Assembly (NCBI GenBank): GCA_039704465.1
Contig: JASFAU010000004.1
Span: 1,364,001 to 1,428,000 of the forward strand
Length of the DNA stretch: 64,000 bases
Source: Plasmodiophora brassicae
Lineage: Eukaryota > Endomyxa > Phytomyxea > Plasmodiophorida > Plasmodiophoridae
Reading direction: 5' to 3'
Shown piece after piece: positions 9,946 to 21,140 of this stretch; the first letter of the stretch is position 1; every line of letters begins with the position of its first letter. The notes under the pieces were generated by a model. That model made no database searches. It worked only from the letters and a program-made list of their open reading frames with translations, and was not told the origin of the DNA. The position numbers and the translations under genes are program-made.

Positions 9946-12900
9946 ATGCCGTCCGAGACGGAGCGTGAGATCGCTGCCCAGCAGGCGGCGCGCCGCGAGC
10001 GCCTGTCTGCTATGTACGACACGGAAATCGATGTGTCCGAGAAGCGCGACGACGGCGAGGACGACGTTGATATGGACGGCGGCGAGGCGGAGTACCGTCG
10101 GGCGGGGTCGTCGTCCGATGCGATCCAGCGCGAGGCGTTCGCCGAGACCGTTGATGAGGACGCGGACCCGACCCAGGCGCAGACAACGTCGCGCGTCATT
10201 TCGCAACGCGAATCCGAGTATCACAAGCGACGGCAGCGTGTGATCTCGCCGCCGCGCCACGACCCGTTCGCGGAAGATGGAGGCCCTGCCGAGGGTCGCT
10301 CGTTCGCCGAGGTCATGCATGATACCGACATGACGCGAGAAGAGCAGGAAGCCGGTCGGGAAATCGCCAGGCGAAAAGCCGAAGAAGCGGCGAAGGCGGA
10401 GGAGGAACCCCCGGTTGAAGCGCCTCGCCGGCGCCGACGATGGGACGACTCTGAGCCGGCGGTAACGGACGCGACGCCTAGGCGTTCGCGATGGGATGCC
10501 ACGCCGGATTCGGTTGCGAACAGTGACATCACGGATCAGGCGTGGGATCAGACGCCGCGTAAGCCGATGGATGACTTGATGACGCCGACGTCGAGACGTT
10601 CGCGCTGGGATGAGACGCCGAAGATGGCCGAGGGTGCCACCCCGGTGCAGACGCCGCTGATGATGGGGCAGACGACGCCGGCGATGATGATGGGCGTTCC
10701 GATGACGCCGGAGCAGGCCAGCGTCATGCGCCATCAGAGCGATTTGGAATACCGGAACCGGGAGCTGACCGACCAGGAACTAGACGCCATGTTTCCTGAG
10801 GCTGGCTACGAGGTATGATCACACCACCACGTAGCAGGTTGTATCGTCGCTGACGCTTTCGACAGATTGTTCCGCCGCCTGCGGGTTACGCCCCGATTCG
10901 AACGCCCATGCGGCGCCTGATGGCCACTCCCACGCCGCTCGGAGCGGCTGGAGCTGCGCCTGGTTTCCAGATTCCTGTTGAGACGGCTGATACGCACGGT
11001 GTACAGGTCATCCCTGGGGGCGGCCAGACCGAGGACGCCGATCTGCCGACGATCAAACCGGATGACCACCAGTTCTTCGGGAAGCTGCTTGAGCAGCGCG
11101 ACGAGGATGTTGTCGATAAGACGGCGCAGAAGGAGCGACAGATTATGAAGTTGCTGCTGAAAGTGAAGAATGGGACCCCGCCGCAGAGGAAGTCGGCGCT
11201 CCGCCAGCTGACGGATAAGGCCAAGGAATTTGGACCCGGGCCGCTGTTCAGCCAGATTCTGCCACTGCTCATGTCGCCCACTCTTGAGGACCAGGAACGG
11301 CACCTTCTCGTCAAGGTCATCGATCGTGTCCTGTTCAAACTCGACGACCTAGTTCGACCTTATGTCCACAACATCCTCGTTGTGATTGAACCTCTTCTCA
11401 TTGACGAGGACTATTACGCCCGGGTCGAAGGTCGGGAAATCATATCCAACCTTGCCAAGGCTGCCGGCCTGGCCACCATGATCTCAACCATGCGGCCCGA
11501 CATTGATAACGTCGATGAATACGTGAGAAACACGACTGCCAGAGCGTACGTTTGCGACAGTGTCTGTTATTAGGGTTTCTGATTCGGCCCCGTCTGTAGG
11601 TTCTCTGTTGTCGCGTCTGCCCTCGGCATATCGTCCCTGTTGCCGTTCCTGAAAGCCGTGTGCCAATCCAGGAAATCCTGGCAGGCCCGGCATACGGGTA
11701 TCAAGATTGTCCAGCAGATAGCGATCCTGATGGGGTGCGCGGTTCTGCCACAGCTGACAAGTCTGGTTGAGATCATCGCCGCCGGCCTTGTAGACGAACA
11801 GCAGAAGGTTCGCACCATCACGGCCCTATCGTTGGCCGCCCTGGCCGAAGCGGCAGCGCCGTACGGTATCGAATCGTTCGATCCCGTCCTGCAACCTCTC
11901 TGGAAAGGCATCTCGAGTCACCGAGGAAAGACGCTTGCGGCGTTTCTGAAGGCAATCGGGTTCATCATCCCGCTGATGGACGCCAAGTACGCGCACTTCT
12001 ACACCCAGAACGTCATGAAGACGCTCATCCGGGAGTTCGCCTCGCCGGACGAAGAGATGAAGAAGATTGTGCTGAAGGTCGTCAAGCAGTGTGTCACGAC
12101 GGAAGGCGTCGAGGTCGAATACGTGCGCAACGAGATCCTGCCCGAGTTCTTCCGAAACTTCTGGGTTCGTCGGATGGCGCTGGACCGCAGGAATTACAAG
12201 CAGCTCGTCGAGACGACGGTCTCCCTGGCCTGCAAAGTCGGCGGCGCCGATATCGTCGGACGTATCGTCGACGATCTCAAGGACGAGAACGAGTTCTACA
12301 GGAAAATGGTCATGGAGACCATCGAGCAGATCCTGTCGGAACTGGGCGCCTCTGATATTGACCAGCGCCTGGAGGAGAAACTGGTCGACGGCTTGCTCTT
12401 CGCATTCCAAGAGCAACAGACCGATGATTCGCAAGTCATGCTGAACGGCTTTGGCGTTGTCGTCAACGCTCTCGGCCTGAGGATGAAACCGTACCTGGCG
12501 CAGGTTTGCGGTATCATCAAGTGGCGGCTGAACAACAAGAGCGCTCGCGTACGCCAGCAGGCCGCTGACCTTATCGCTCGTATCGCCGTCGTGATTGTGA
12601 AGTGCGGCGCCGAGAACCTGTTGGGTACGTTTGTTCGTGGCTGTTGATGTTCTAGCGGACGTGTTTACTGACACGTGTTCTACGCAGGCCACCTTGGCGT
12701 TATCTTGTACGAGTACCTTGGCGAAGAATACCCCGAAGTGTTAGGTAGGCCCGCTGTCGCGTCGGCCGCTGTTCACATGTCTGACGGTGATCTACAGGGT
12801 CCATCCTGGGCGCCCTGAAGGCGATCGTCAACGTGATCGGTATGACGAAAATGACGCCTCCGATCAAGGACCTCCTGCCTCGGCTGACGCCAATCCTGAA

Positions 12901-13741
12901 GAACCGCCACGAGAAAGTCCAAGAGAACTGCATCGATCTTGTGGGGCGAATCGCCGATCGCGGTGCCGAGTTCGTCAGCCCTCGCGAATGGATGAGGATA
13001 TGCTTCGAACTCCTGGACATGCTGAAGGCGCACAAGAAAGGGATCCGTCGTGCCACGGTCAACACCTTCGGGTATATCGCCAAGGCGATCGGCCCGCAGG
13101 ACGTCCTCGTCACTCTGATGAACAACCTCAAGGTCCAGGAGCGTCAGAACCGTGTTTGCACAACGGTCGCCATCGCCATCGTGGCGGAAACCTGTGCGCC
13201 GTTCACCGTCCTGCCCGCGCTGATGAACGAGTACCGCGTCCCTGAGCTGAACGTCCAGAACGGCGTCCTGAAGTCGCTGTCGTTCCTGTTCGAGTACATT
13301 GGCGAGATGGGCAAGGACTATATTCACGCCGTGACGCCGCTGCTCGAGGACGCCCTCATGGATCGCGACCTAGTCCATCGGCAAACGGCGGCGAGCACCG
13401 TGAAGCATATGGCGCTCGGCGTCCCCGGCCTGGGCTGCGAGGACCCGCTGCTCCACCTGCTGAACATCCTCTGGCCCAACATCTTTGAGACCTCGCCGCA
13501 CGTCATCAACGCCGTCACCGACGCCATCGACGGGCTTCGCGTTGCGCTCGGCCCCACCGTCATCCTGCTGTACTGCCTGCAAGGCCTGTGGCACCCGGCG
13601 CGACGCGTCCGTAATATCTATTGGAAGATCTACAACAACCTGTACATCGGCGCCCAGGACGCCCTGGTGCCCGCGTATCCCCGGCTGCCCGACGACGAGC
13701 ACAACCGATGGATGCGACACGACCTCGACCTTGTGGTCTAA
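9946..13741 (+). CDS. SF3B1: Splicing factor 3B subunit 1 (SF3b155, U2 snRNP)
   Basis: Core U2 snRNP protein that clamps the branch-site helix and is the target of pladienolide-type drugs. Exons 9946-10812, 10866-11545, 11600-12624, 12688-12744 and 12798-13741 give 1190 residues. The N-terminus is disordered and carries RWD/TP repeats ([18 protein letters not shown]), which are phosphorylation and U2AF/SPF-type ULM sites in other species. After [13 protein letters not shown] come about 20 HEAT repeats with long, almost invariant runs such as [20 protein letters not shown] and VKQC. The start [17 protein letters not shown] was chosen over an upstream in-frame ATG because the translation before it is unlike SF3B1. 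It ends 112 bp from the convergent P450 gene. Confidence 0.97.
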
Positions 13742-13853
13742 CGGCCCTCTGCTCCGTTTCATACACAGCACGTCGTACTATACAGGGTCGTCGATGCGTC
13801 ACGTTTGACGAGAACGCTGGGGAACGCTGCCTGTATTGTGGCGACACGGCCGG

Positions 13854-15770
13854 TCAGGGCCGGCGGCGTGGTGTCAGCACGAGGGCCATGGGCGTGTCCG
13901 GCGCAGGGGCCGGCGTCGGATTGTCGATGACGTGGACCTCCTCGCCTGCCGGGTACCCGAACGTCGTGTAGTGGATGAACAGCGTGACGATCACCTTGAG
14001 CTCCATCAGGGCCAGCTCTTTGCCAGGGCACATGCGCTGCCCGCCGCCGAACAGGCGGTCCTCGAACGGCTGCGGTTTCAGCGAGTCGGGCGAATCCTAC
14101 ACGTCGATGATCACCGGGCAGGCACCGTACGCGCTGTCGCCTGGCGACGACGAACCTTCAGGTAGCGCATCGGCAGGAACTCGTCGATGGCGTCGAACCG
14201 GCCCGTCTGCGTCATGGCCGTGTCCAGCGACAGCCACACCGCCCAGGCGTTCGGGACCACCTGTTTCCATCGTTAGCGCCCATGTGTCGCAAGCGCGCGC
14301 GTGGCCGCTCCTACGTTGCCCGTGTGCGCCTCGAACGACTTGATGGCCAGGCGCGGCACCAGCATGGCGGTCGGCTGCTGGCGGAGCATCTCGCGAATCG
14401 CGGAATCCAACTTGGGCATGTTCTTGAAGTGTGCCAGCTCCAACGGCGGCAACGGCCCGTCCTGGAATCAGGACGATGGTCAGCACCCGCCGGCCGGGCC
14501 GCACACAGACCCGATAAATCTGGTTAACGTACCCCGAACACTTCCAGCTGTTCGGCGTAGAGGACCTCCTGGAGTTCGGGATGCCGAGCCAGCCCATTCA
14601 GCGTCAGGACGCAGCCGGCCGTCGTCGTCCTGGAAGCGGCCAAGCGCACGATCAGATACGCGCGCGCGCTAGCCGCTGCCATGGATACGTACGACGAGGC
14701 GGCGCCGACGCCAAGTTGCAGTTGGCAGATCGACTTGATCAGGTCCCTGTTGCCCGAGATGCCCTTCTCGCGTCGCCGGGCCAGGCAGGACCCCAGCAGG
14801 CCCGGGAAGACGTCGTCGGCATCCCGTTTCAGGTACTCGGCTTCGCGTTCCAGGATCAGGTCGCCCAGGATGCCGTTCAGAAACTAAATCGCAACCAGCG
14901 CGTCAGTGACCGGTGCCGGCGCCGCTCGCCATCATGACGATGCTACTGACGTCTTTGGCGGCCATGGCCTTGCCGAATTGCGTCCAGGGCAGGTTGATGG
15001 GCAGGGACATCGTGCCCAGGTCCAGCGTGTGGAACGGCTTGAAGACGACCTTGTTCAGCTCGTCCGAGTACTCGCCGAGCACGATCGTCTGCGCCATGGC
15101 GAACGTCCAGTGCCGCAGGTGTTCGTAGATGTCGACCTTGCCGCCCTGACGAATCCACCCGTCGAGCGCGTCCTGCACCTTGTTCTGCACCAACGCGTTC
15201 GTCGTCAGCGCGACGTCCCATGCACCGACGCCGGTGCCGTACCTGGAGCAGGGGGATCATGCTCTGCAGGGCATCCGGGCGCAGAGCGCGAAGGATCATG
15301 GAACGGTTCTCGAAGTGCTCCTCGCCGTGCTGCGACAGGAGCGAGTGCTCCCCCGTCAGGATGCGCATCGGCGTGAACATGTGCTGGATCACGACCCGGT
15401 CCTCGCCGAGCAGGCACTGCCGCAGCGTCGACCCCGGTCAGGCACGGCCGCAGCGGCGACGACGCGGCAATGCACCCACCTTCTTGATGTCGGCGTTGTC
15501 GCAGAGGAACACGCTGGGCCGCCCGAGGATGTGCGACTTGAACACGGGGCCGTGCTTGGCGTGCATTTCGCGCAGGTAGGTACGCGGGTCCTGCAGGAAG
15601 AAGAACTTGACGGTGTCGCCAATCAGCGGCCAGCCCATGTCACCGGGGATGTCCGCTCCCGGGCACGACTTGCGGTTCCACCACCAGGTCCAGGCCGCCC
15701 TGGACAGCAGGACGGCAACGACGACCTTGGCCGTCAGCACGACGATCGGGAGCACCGCCGCGGCGATCAT
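13854..15770 (-). CDS. Cytochrome P450 (CYP26/CYP120-like, CYP85 clan type)
   Basis: Membrane-anchored heme monooxygenase; substrate unknown. Eight exons (15770-15480, 15416-15243, 15184-14951, 14883-14693, 14629-14533, 14461-14315, 14260-14156, 14069-13854) give 484 residues. An N-terminal membrane anchor leads to the hinge GDMGWPLIGDTVKFF. The I-helix has ASSTTTAG, the K-helix ExxR is EMLR, PMRYL is the PERF-like region, and the heme loop is FGGGQRMCPGKELALMELK with the cysteine thiolate. The heme loop and hinge look most like CYP26/CYP120 types. Introns here (54-86 nt) are slightly longer than elsewhere in the window. The I-helix lacks the usual acidic residue before the threonines, so proton delivery may differ. 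Confidence 0.9.
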
Positions 15771-15960
15771 CGACGACCTGTTTGGATGAATGGGCGCTCG
15801 CCCAGCGACGAGCGCCGGACGGGGGGACGGCGGCTCCCCCTGTCAAATCCATCGACCGGTCAATCCTGTCGCGCATCGTCGCCTGCGGCAATCGCCAATC
15901 GGGGGACAGACCAGCGGCGGGTCGATGGTCAGGTGTATTGTCTGGGGGAGCGCGCGCGCC

Positions 15961-16725
15961 CTAGAACAGCTGGTCGGCGTCGAGCGGCGTGCACTCGCCC
16001 CGCAGGTGCGCCCTGAGCGCCTTCTCGGCATCGGCCCCGTTGAACGTCCGCGAGCAGAATAGGCAGAACGGCAGGTCGAACGGCCGGCCGGGCGGAACGG
16101 CGTCCTCTGCTTGACCGCTGGACGACGGCGGTCCCGCGAGCCCAAACTCGCGTTCGCGGACGGGCCTGCTGTTCCCCGAGCGGGAATCAGGTCGACCTGT
16201 CTGGATGGCTCGCGACGCTGCCAGCTGGTGGTCTACTGCAGCGGGAGACTGGTGATGCGTGTTCGACGCCAGGTGGTACGCTGCTGGGGGGCGCGACGAC
16301 GCGGGCGCTTGCGCAGGCTCATCCAGGTACACGAGGGGAGCGCCGTGCGCAGAATGGAGGTGCTGGGCCAGGTCAGGTAGATGACGGAACGTGAACTTAC
16401 ACTTGGTGCAACGGATCCATACATAACGACCGTCGCTGCGAGCGCCAGGGTTCCGATGACGGTGTCGCGGTGGACGACCACGGCTGGGGCGCGCGGGCGT
16501 CGACGACGACTCGCCCGGCCCGCACGTAGGAAACGCGCGGTTGGAAACGGCGTTCAAACCCGCCCGCCGCGGGCGTCCGACTGCGAACCGCTGATGTCGA
16601 CTGAACGGCACGGGGCGATCGCGGGCGGTGCCGATGCGGTCACCGTCGTCGCTGGCTGCGACCGCGAACGCCAACAGGCCAGTCGCAATCGCGAGCAGAA
16701 GTGGGCCGTCTTTCAGGAACCCCAT
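15961..16725 (-). CDS. Predicted secreted zinc-finger protein A (tandem pair)
   Basis: No named family. The 254-residue protein starts at MGFLKDGPLLLAIATG, where a hydrophobic stretch ending near AASDDG looks like a cleavable signal peptide. A longer in-frame start exists but would bury this signal. Two zinc-finger-like units follow: CTKCKFTFRHLPDLAQHLHS completed by AH (C2H2 spacing, ~110-135), and near the C-terminus FCLFCSRTFNGADAEKALRA followed by H and C (C2HC-like). The region between is Pro/Ser/Gln-rich and probably disordered. Its neighbour at 17200-17898 has the same layout, so the two look like a tandem duplication. Extracellular zinc fingers are odd; an alternative is a false signal peptide on a nuclear protein. 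Confidence 0.55.
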   Translation of the reverse strand: MGFLKDGPLLLAIATGLLAFAVAASDDGDRIGTARDRPVPFSRHQRFAVGRPRRAGLNAVSNRAFPTCGPGESSSTPARPSRGRPPRHRHRNPGARSDGRYVWIRCTKCKFTFRHLPDLAQHLHSAHGAPLVYLDEPAQAPASSRPPAAYHLASNTHHQSPAAVDHQLAASRAIQTGRPDSRSGNSRPVREREFGLAGPPSSSGQAEDAVPPGRPFDLPFCLFCSRTFNGADAEKALRAHLRGECTPLDADQLF

Positions 16726-17199
16726 TGTGATGCAATGGCCGGCGCCTTGCCCGGACAGGCGCGCACAGTCCGCCGGGAGCCGGGACTCGGGTCCGCGTGC
16801 GCGGATGGCACAAGCGGCAGCGTGCGCGCGCGCCACAGGGCTTGTCTTTGTGGTCATGGATTGTGCGCGCGGTGTGCGACTGTGGTTGTCCGGCAGGCAG
16901 CAGCGGTAGCGGACCAGGGTACCAAACGGCACCTGCAATCAGCGACGTACCACATGGGCTGCCGCTGTCGGCCAGCAGTTGGTGTTGGGCTGTATGTTCG
17001 CCAACTGCCAGGCAGCCACAACCGTCCAAGCGTGTGTGCTCCAGGCCCTGCGATAACAGGACGTGCCATGCGTGGCGCGTCCCGGCCAGAACGAGGCAAC
17101 ACGTCGGCGGACGCCGCATCAAGGGCACTTCTATTTGAGTTTCATCGTTCAGAGCCAGGGGGCTTACTTCGAACGGAAGACGACGCGAAACTTAGCCGT
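16726..17199. other. Spacer between the two zinc-finger genes
   Basis: No gene recognised. It should contain the promoter of protein A and the 3' end of protein B, since both read on the minus strand. Confidence 0.35.
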
Positions 17200-17898
17200 C
17201 TAGGGCCCGCCGAACGAAATGAAACATTGACCCGTTTCATCGATATCGTCGTACGGCGGCGCGCCGGACGCTTGACCGCTGGCGCCATCGGTGGCCGTCA
17301 TTGGTCGACCGAATGCCAGCTGCCGCGGTTCCTTGTGGCAGCCACAACACAACTGAACGTCCACTTCGTGACGGGAGTTGCTCAACAACACCGAACAGTA
17401 GTGACATCGGGGACGGCCATCATTTGGCTGCATTCTTGTTGGTGTCGAGGTTCCTGGATGACCGGGATCACGGCAGGGCACTGATGTACGATAGTCGTGG
17501 TGCTCCCTGATGTTGAAGCGGTTGCTGGCGATCCTAGATGGAGGATAGCGTGCACGACGCCGTCCGCGCGTTGACCATGCAATGGGCGTCGTTGCTGGAC
17601 CTGGAAGTTCAGCGGGCTCGTGTTCGTGCTGACCCGGATCTGCCTGCCTTGCCGACAACGCTGCCTCTGGCATATAGTCGAGATACATGCCAGCGTGACT
17701 GTTTCCGTGCTCCAACCATAGGTGGTCATTCAGGGCCGGCTCGTCGTGGAACGTCGTCGTCCGACAAGGGGGGCAAAAGAAGCGCGCAGCGTAGTCGGCG
17801 TCACCGGCGTCATCGGCGGCGAATACCACGACGTCACCAGTGAGGAGCGCGATCAGCAGTGCGCAATGGTACAGGCACGTCATCGTCACAGTATCCAA
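17200..17898 (-). CDS. Predicted secreted zinc-finger protein B (tandem pair)
   Basis: A 232-residue relative of the protein at 15961-16725. The N-terminus MDTVTMTCLYHCALLIALLT continues into a hydrophobic run ending VVVFAADDAG, a good signal-peptide shape. The first finger, FFCPPCRTTTFHDEPALNDH followed by LWLEH, aligns with that of protein A (CxxC, TF, P-x-L, H-x4-H, then a YLD..P tail). The C-terminal unit, CHYCSVLL...CCGCH, is Cys-rich but less finger-like. The last ~40 residues are acidic and polar. Function is unknown; the pair could be secreted metal-binding or host/surface-interacting proteins, but that is only inference. Confidence 0.55.
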   Translation of the reverse strand: MDTVTMTCLYHCALLIALLTGDVVVFAADDAGDADYAARFFCPPCRTTTFHDEPALNDHLWLEHGNSHAGMYLDYMPEAALSARQADPGQHEHEPAELPGPATTPIAWSTRGRRRARYPPSRIASNRFNIREHHDYRTSVPCRDPGHPGTSTPTRMQPNDGRPRCHYCSVLLSNSRHEVDVQLCCGCHKEPRQLAFGRPMTATDGASGQASGAPPYDDIDETGQCFISFGGP

Positions 17899-18520
17899 CA
17901 GATCTCGAACGGATGCAGCGGGTTTCTCGACTGCGACCGCCCAGGCGCCAGAGGCCCAGATCCCTCCGGGCCCCGTGGCAAGCCCGGAGTTTTCCTACGT
18001 ACTGCCCGCCCAAACCGATTCGGGGTCCCAAATCCTGTACTGCCTGTTGCCAGCACGCTTGGAATGTTCCAACACGCATGGACGGAACAATTCGGCGTGC
18101 AACCTCGCACACGAGGACAGACTACTAAACACTTGTCATATAGAATATCGTATGGTCGTCTGTCACGAATTCAGTGTACGTAGGCTCGAAGAAGTCGTCA
18201 TCGACGTCATCGGCGGCGATAGACACGTCGCGTCAAAATAAATATGATCGTCAAAAGGAATGCGAATACACTTTCCAGGAGCGCCATTGCTGCAGTACCG
18301 GTGCAGGTCAGTGTTCTGGAGCACGTCGCACAGTTAGGCTACCGTGCCATGCAGGCAGCGATGTAGCTCGTCACATCCGGGTGATGAGTGGTGAACAAAA
18401 AGGGCGGTAGAATTTGCAGGCGGCTCATCATCACTCAGGTTGGAATGTCACGCAGTGACCCGCGAGTCGCGTTTTTGGCGGAGTCGGCAGTCTGCATAGG
18501 ACGAGGTCGCCCGGCTGTTG
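17899..18520. other. Intergenic, possible tiny membrane-protein ORF
   Basis: No solid gene. On the minus strand a short frame starting near 18287 encodes a hydrophobic stretch (MALLESVFAFLLTIIFILTR). It then meets a possible 60-70-nt intron and an acidic frame ending near 18126. It is too short to call. Confidence 0.25.
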
Positions 18521-18925
18521 ATGCTGCGAGCAGGAAGTGTCCGTCAGGTCAAGGGGTCGGTCCGCCACCTGTTTGGCGGGCCGCCTCGCATTAAGGAGTA
18601 CCAGAAGGTGCGGTTGAACGACGTTGCCGCGACAGTCCCGGTCTGACGGCGGTTCTCGTGGCAGGCGATCCAGAGCGAGCATGTGCCGACGTTCCTGAAG
18701 GTCTGGTTACGCATGTAGAATCGCGATGTGTCTGTAATGATTGGTAATGTCCGAAGAACAACTGGGGCAAGGCGACGTACGCGGTGGCATTCTGGGGCGT
18801 GTCCTTCGGCGTTGTTGGCACGCTGTGGATGTACAAGAACATGGTCTTGGGTGGGTATATTCCAGCGATTTATCGCGGGTTAACGAAAATTAACAGCTCT
18901 ATCTTCAGGTGTGAACAAGAATTGA
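18521..18925 (+). CDS. Cytochrome c oxidase subunit 7A-like small mitochondrial protein
   Basis: Exons 18521-18607, 18665-18700, 18757-18850 and 18909-18925 join through 56-58-nt introns to give 77 residues. The N-terminus MLRAGSVRQVKGSVRHLFGG is basic and presequence-like. It is followed by QK-A-x-QS-x-x-VPTFLK and a single membrane helix (YAVAFWGVSFGVVGTLWMYK). That layout, P-x-x-LK about ten residues before one helix with a GT pair, is the COX7A/VIIa plan. The protein would be a nuclear-encoded inner-membrane subunit of complex IV. Similarity is short, so other single-span respiratory subunits cannot be excluded. Exons of 36 and 17 nt are unusually small. Confidence 0.55.
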
Positions 18926-19235
18926 GTGGCTGCTGGAGTGCGTCGTTCTCCAATACATTCCTACCGACCTTCACCGCGGCCACGGCCGCTTCGTCCAACC
19001 AGACATCGAACAGTGCCGCTGGGAGGCATATTATACGTTTATTGAGCGCACCAGCCATATTGCAGGCGATCGACAATCTTCGGTCCTAGTCCATACGTAC
19101 ACAGGTGTCCGCACTGAGAATATGTCATGAGTGTCCAGCCTGCGGAGAGTCGCTGCTCGACGTGGCCAGGTCCTTATGGCACTGCATGATGAAACGGCAA
19201 TTCCTCCGGGGCGGGTATCGCTAATCTGATGAATA
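18926..19235. other. Convergent intergenic spacer
   Basis: About 310 bp between the ends of the COX7A-like (+) and F-box (-) genes. No coding or RNA feature recognised. Confidence 0.35.
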
Positions 19236-20146
19236 TCATAGGCACACTTGGCGACGCTTTTCCAGCAGCGCCGACGTCGGGCCCCATAGCTGTGCGGACC
19301 GATTCGATAGCAATTTGACAACCATCATACTAGTTTCCTGGGCGAACTCGGCAACCCCTACAACGGAAACGGTTGGCCAATCGGATGAGGGGGGACGCCG
19401 AGCCCCCGCTTACCCTTCTGGGTGATATGAGCGTAGGTCAAGCAGAGTGTCTCCAGGCGGGGGCACTTGACGCTGATAGTCCTCAACGCTCGATCTGTGA
19501 CGCCGTCTCGTTGTGCACTGCGGCACCGTCCTTTAAACAGAGTGAAATGCACCAGCTGTGGACATGCACTGGCGACGGCTCTAACGCCTACATCGCTGAC
19601 CGACCCGCACCAGTCCACTTCGAATCGCTTCAAACGCCTCGACACGCACGCGGACAGGTCCACAAGGAACGCGTCATCAATGACGCTGCCGCATCCAGTG
19701 AAGACCAGGTCGGTCAGGCGCCCTAATCTGGAGAATAACCTACAGAACGCCGGTCTGGGTAATCGACGCAGGTCGGCGCCCGTCAGCACCAACGACTGGA
19801 CCGTGTTCGTGAAGCGCGCGTCGGTACCGGCACGGTGCAAGCGTTGCGATACGGGGGCGACCTTCGTGCATACCGATCGGAAATCCAAGAACGTCAGAAC
19901 GTGGGCGAGAAGGTCGTCAGGCAGGGCAGACAGTCGATCTCCCGCCCTGCTGACGCGCGTCACGGCTTGATCGAGTTTACCTGCTTGGCTTGTAAACAGC
20001 ACCCGACACGGTCCGTTCCGTTCGACGCGTCGCAATGGAGCACCTTCACCTAGCACTGGCGATCGTCGTGGGCGCTTGCGTGCGTCATGGGTCGTAAATG
20101 CGCCCGGGCGCTTACGCGGAACTAGGAGCACGGTCACCATCATCAT
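19236..20146 (-). CDS. F-box protein with leucine-rich repeats
   Basis: Probable substrate receptor of an SCF ubiquitin ligase. Exon 1 (20146-19414) and exon 2 (19357-19236) flank a 56-nt intron; the product has 284 residues from the chosen start. The F-box is LSALPDDLLAHVLTFLDFRS (~70-110). It is followed by four or five cysteine-containing LRRs of the FBXL type (LTDLVFTGCGSVIDDAFLVD, RFEVDWCGSVSDVGVRAVAS). The last repeat continues over the intron (ITQKGVAEFA). Three ATGs in a row at the chosen start and another at 20230 make the true N-terminus uncertain. The substrate is unknown. Confidence 0.75.
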
Positions 20147-20608
20147 TCTTGGAGAGGCAGCAGGTAGCGCGCCGGTTGACGTGTCGTTGTCGCGCACGTC
20201 CCTTACTCGAACACACACACGCACAAACACGCAGGCGCGACGATACGATCGAGCGGTACGCAGAGCCTATGACTATGGGAACGCGCGGGCACTGTCGGGC
20301 AGCAGGGGCCACGCGACCCCCCCTTCAATACAGATTCCAGAATGATCCAGTATCTTGCCGATGATTCCACTGGGTATATTCGGATCTGATTGCTGCTTCC
20401 AGTGTTTGAGCGATTCGCTGGATCATCTGACGAGGACATCCGTTCCTGATAACGTCAACCTAATTGCCGGCAGCTCTAGACGCCAACCTATCGCTCCGGT
20501 AGGCGTGTGCGTCGGCGGCGGCGTCGCACAGCCTCTACGTCGTTCAGCGGCGCCCTACTTGCACCCGCAGCCGACCTTCGAAATCACACGGGAATGCCCT
20601 CTGTCCGT
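20147..20608. other. Intergenic between two minus-strand genes
   Basis: About 460 bp with no supported gene. A short pyrimidine-rich CA-repeat tract (ACACACACGCACAAACACGC) lies at about 20213-20232. Confidence 0.35.
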
Positions 20609-21009
20609 TTAGGAGTCGCCTTCAAATGATAGTTCGCCATCATCGACTGCGGAATTGTCATCGTCGAGGGCGCCGATCTCGTCATCCGTCTCTTCAATGT
20701 CGTCCTCGTCGACATTGGGGTCGCCGTGGTCCATCAGCGGTGTGGACAGCTGGGCACGGGTATCGCCCGCCGACGCCTGCCCAGGGTCCCCGTCCGCCGC
20801 CATACAGTCGCTGGCGAGCTTCAGCGCCTCCAACTGCCCGACCCGTCAGCCACCCGCACGTCGCACATCGGCACCACCATCACATCGACCTTCTTGGAAT
20901 ACAGGACCTCGAGCTTCTCCAGCGCCGCATCCTTCTCTGCCAACGACTCCGGCGGCGGCAGCGATGACGACGGCGGGCGCGGGACAAAGCGCGGCGGCGG
21001 CGCCAACAT
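20609..21009 (-). CDS. Small acidic-tailed helical protein
   Basis: Not recognised. Exon 1 (21009-20890) and exon 2 (20833-20609) are joined across a 56-nt GT...AG intron in phase 0, giving 114 residues. A proline-rich start (PPPRFVPRPPSSSLPPP) leads to one amphipathic helix (EKDAALEKLEVLYSKKLEAL). The tail is very acidic (DEDDIEETDDEIGALDDDNS) and ends GELSFEGDS. The tail resembles those of histone chaperones and ribosome-assembly factors, but no domain is visible. An additional 5' exon is possible. Confidence 0.5.
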
Positions 21010-21140
21010 CGCAGCACCGGGTCAGTCCGTGTGGTCCCGCCGTGCCATCGTTTCGAGCGAACTCCATCTACAGGCGACGACAGCGATGGGGCAGGAGCGC
21101 GCCCTCGTCCAAAGACGTTGTGTATACTGTGGCACAGCTG

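Noticed and set aside
9907..10734. 275-codon minus frame opposite SF3B1
   Set aside because: Arg-rich antisense shadow of the RWD/TP repeat region.
12089..12444. Frames overlapping SF3B1 HEAT repeats
   Set aside because: Alternative-frame shadows within a fully conserved exon.
20203..20345. CA-rich stretch as a microsatellite of note
   Set aside because: Short and imperfect; ordinary simple sequence.
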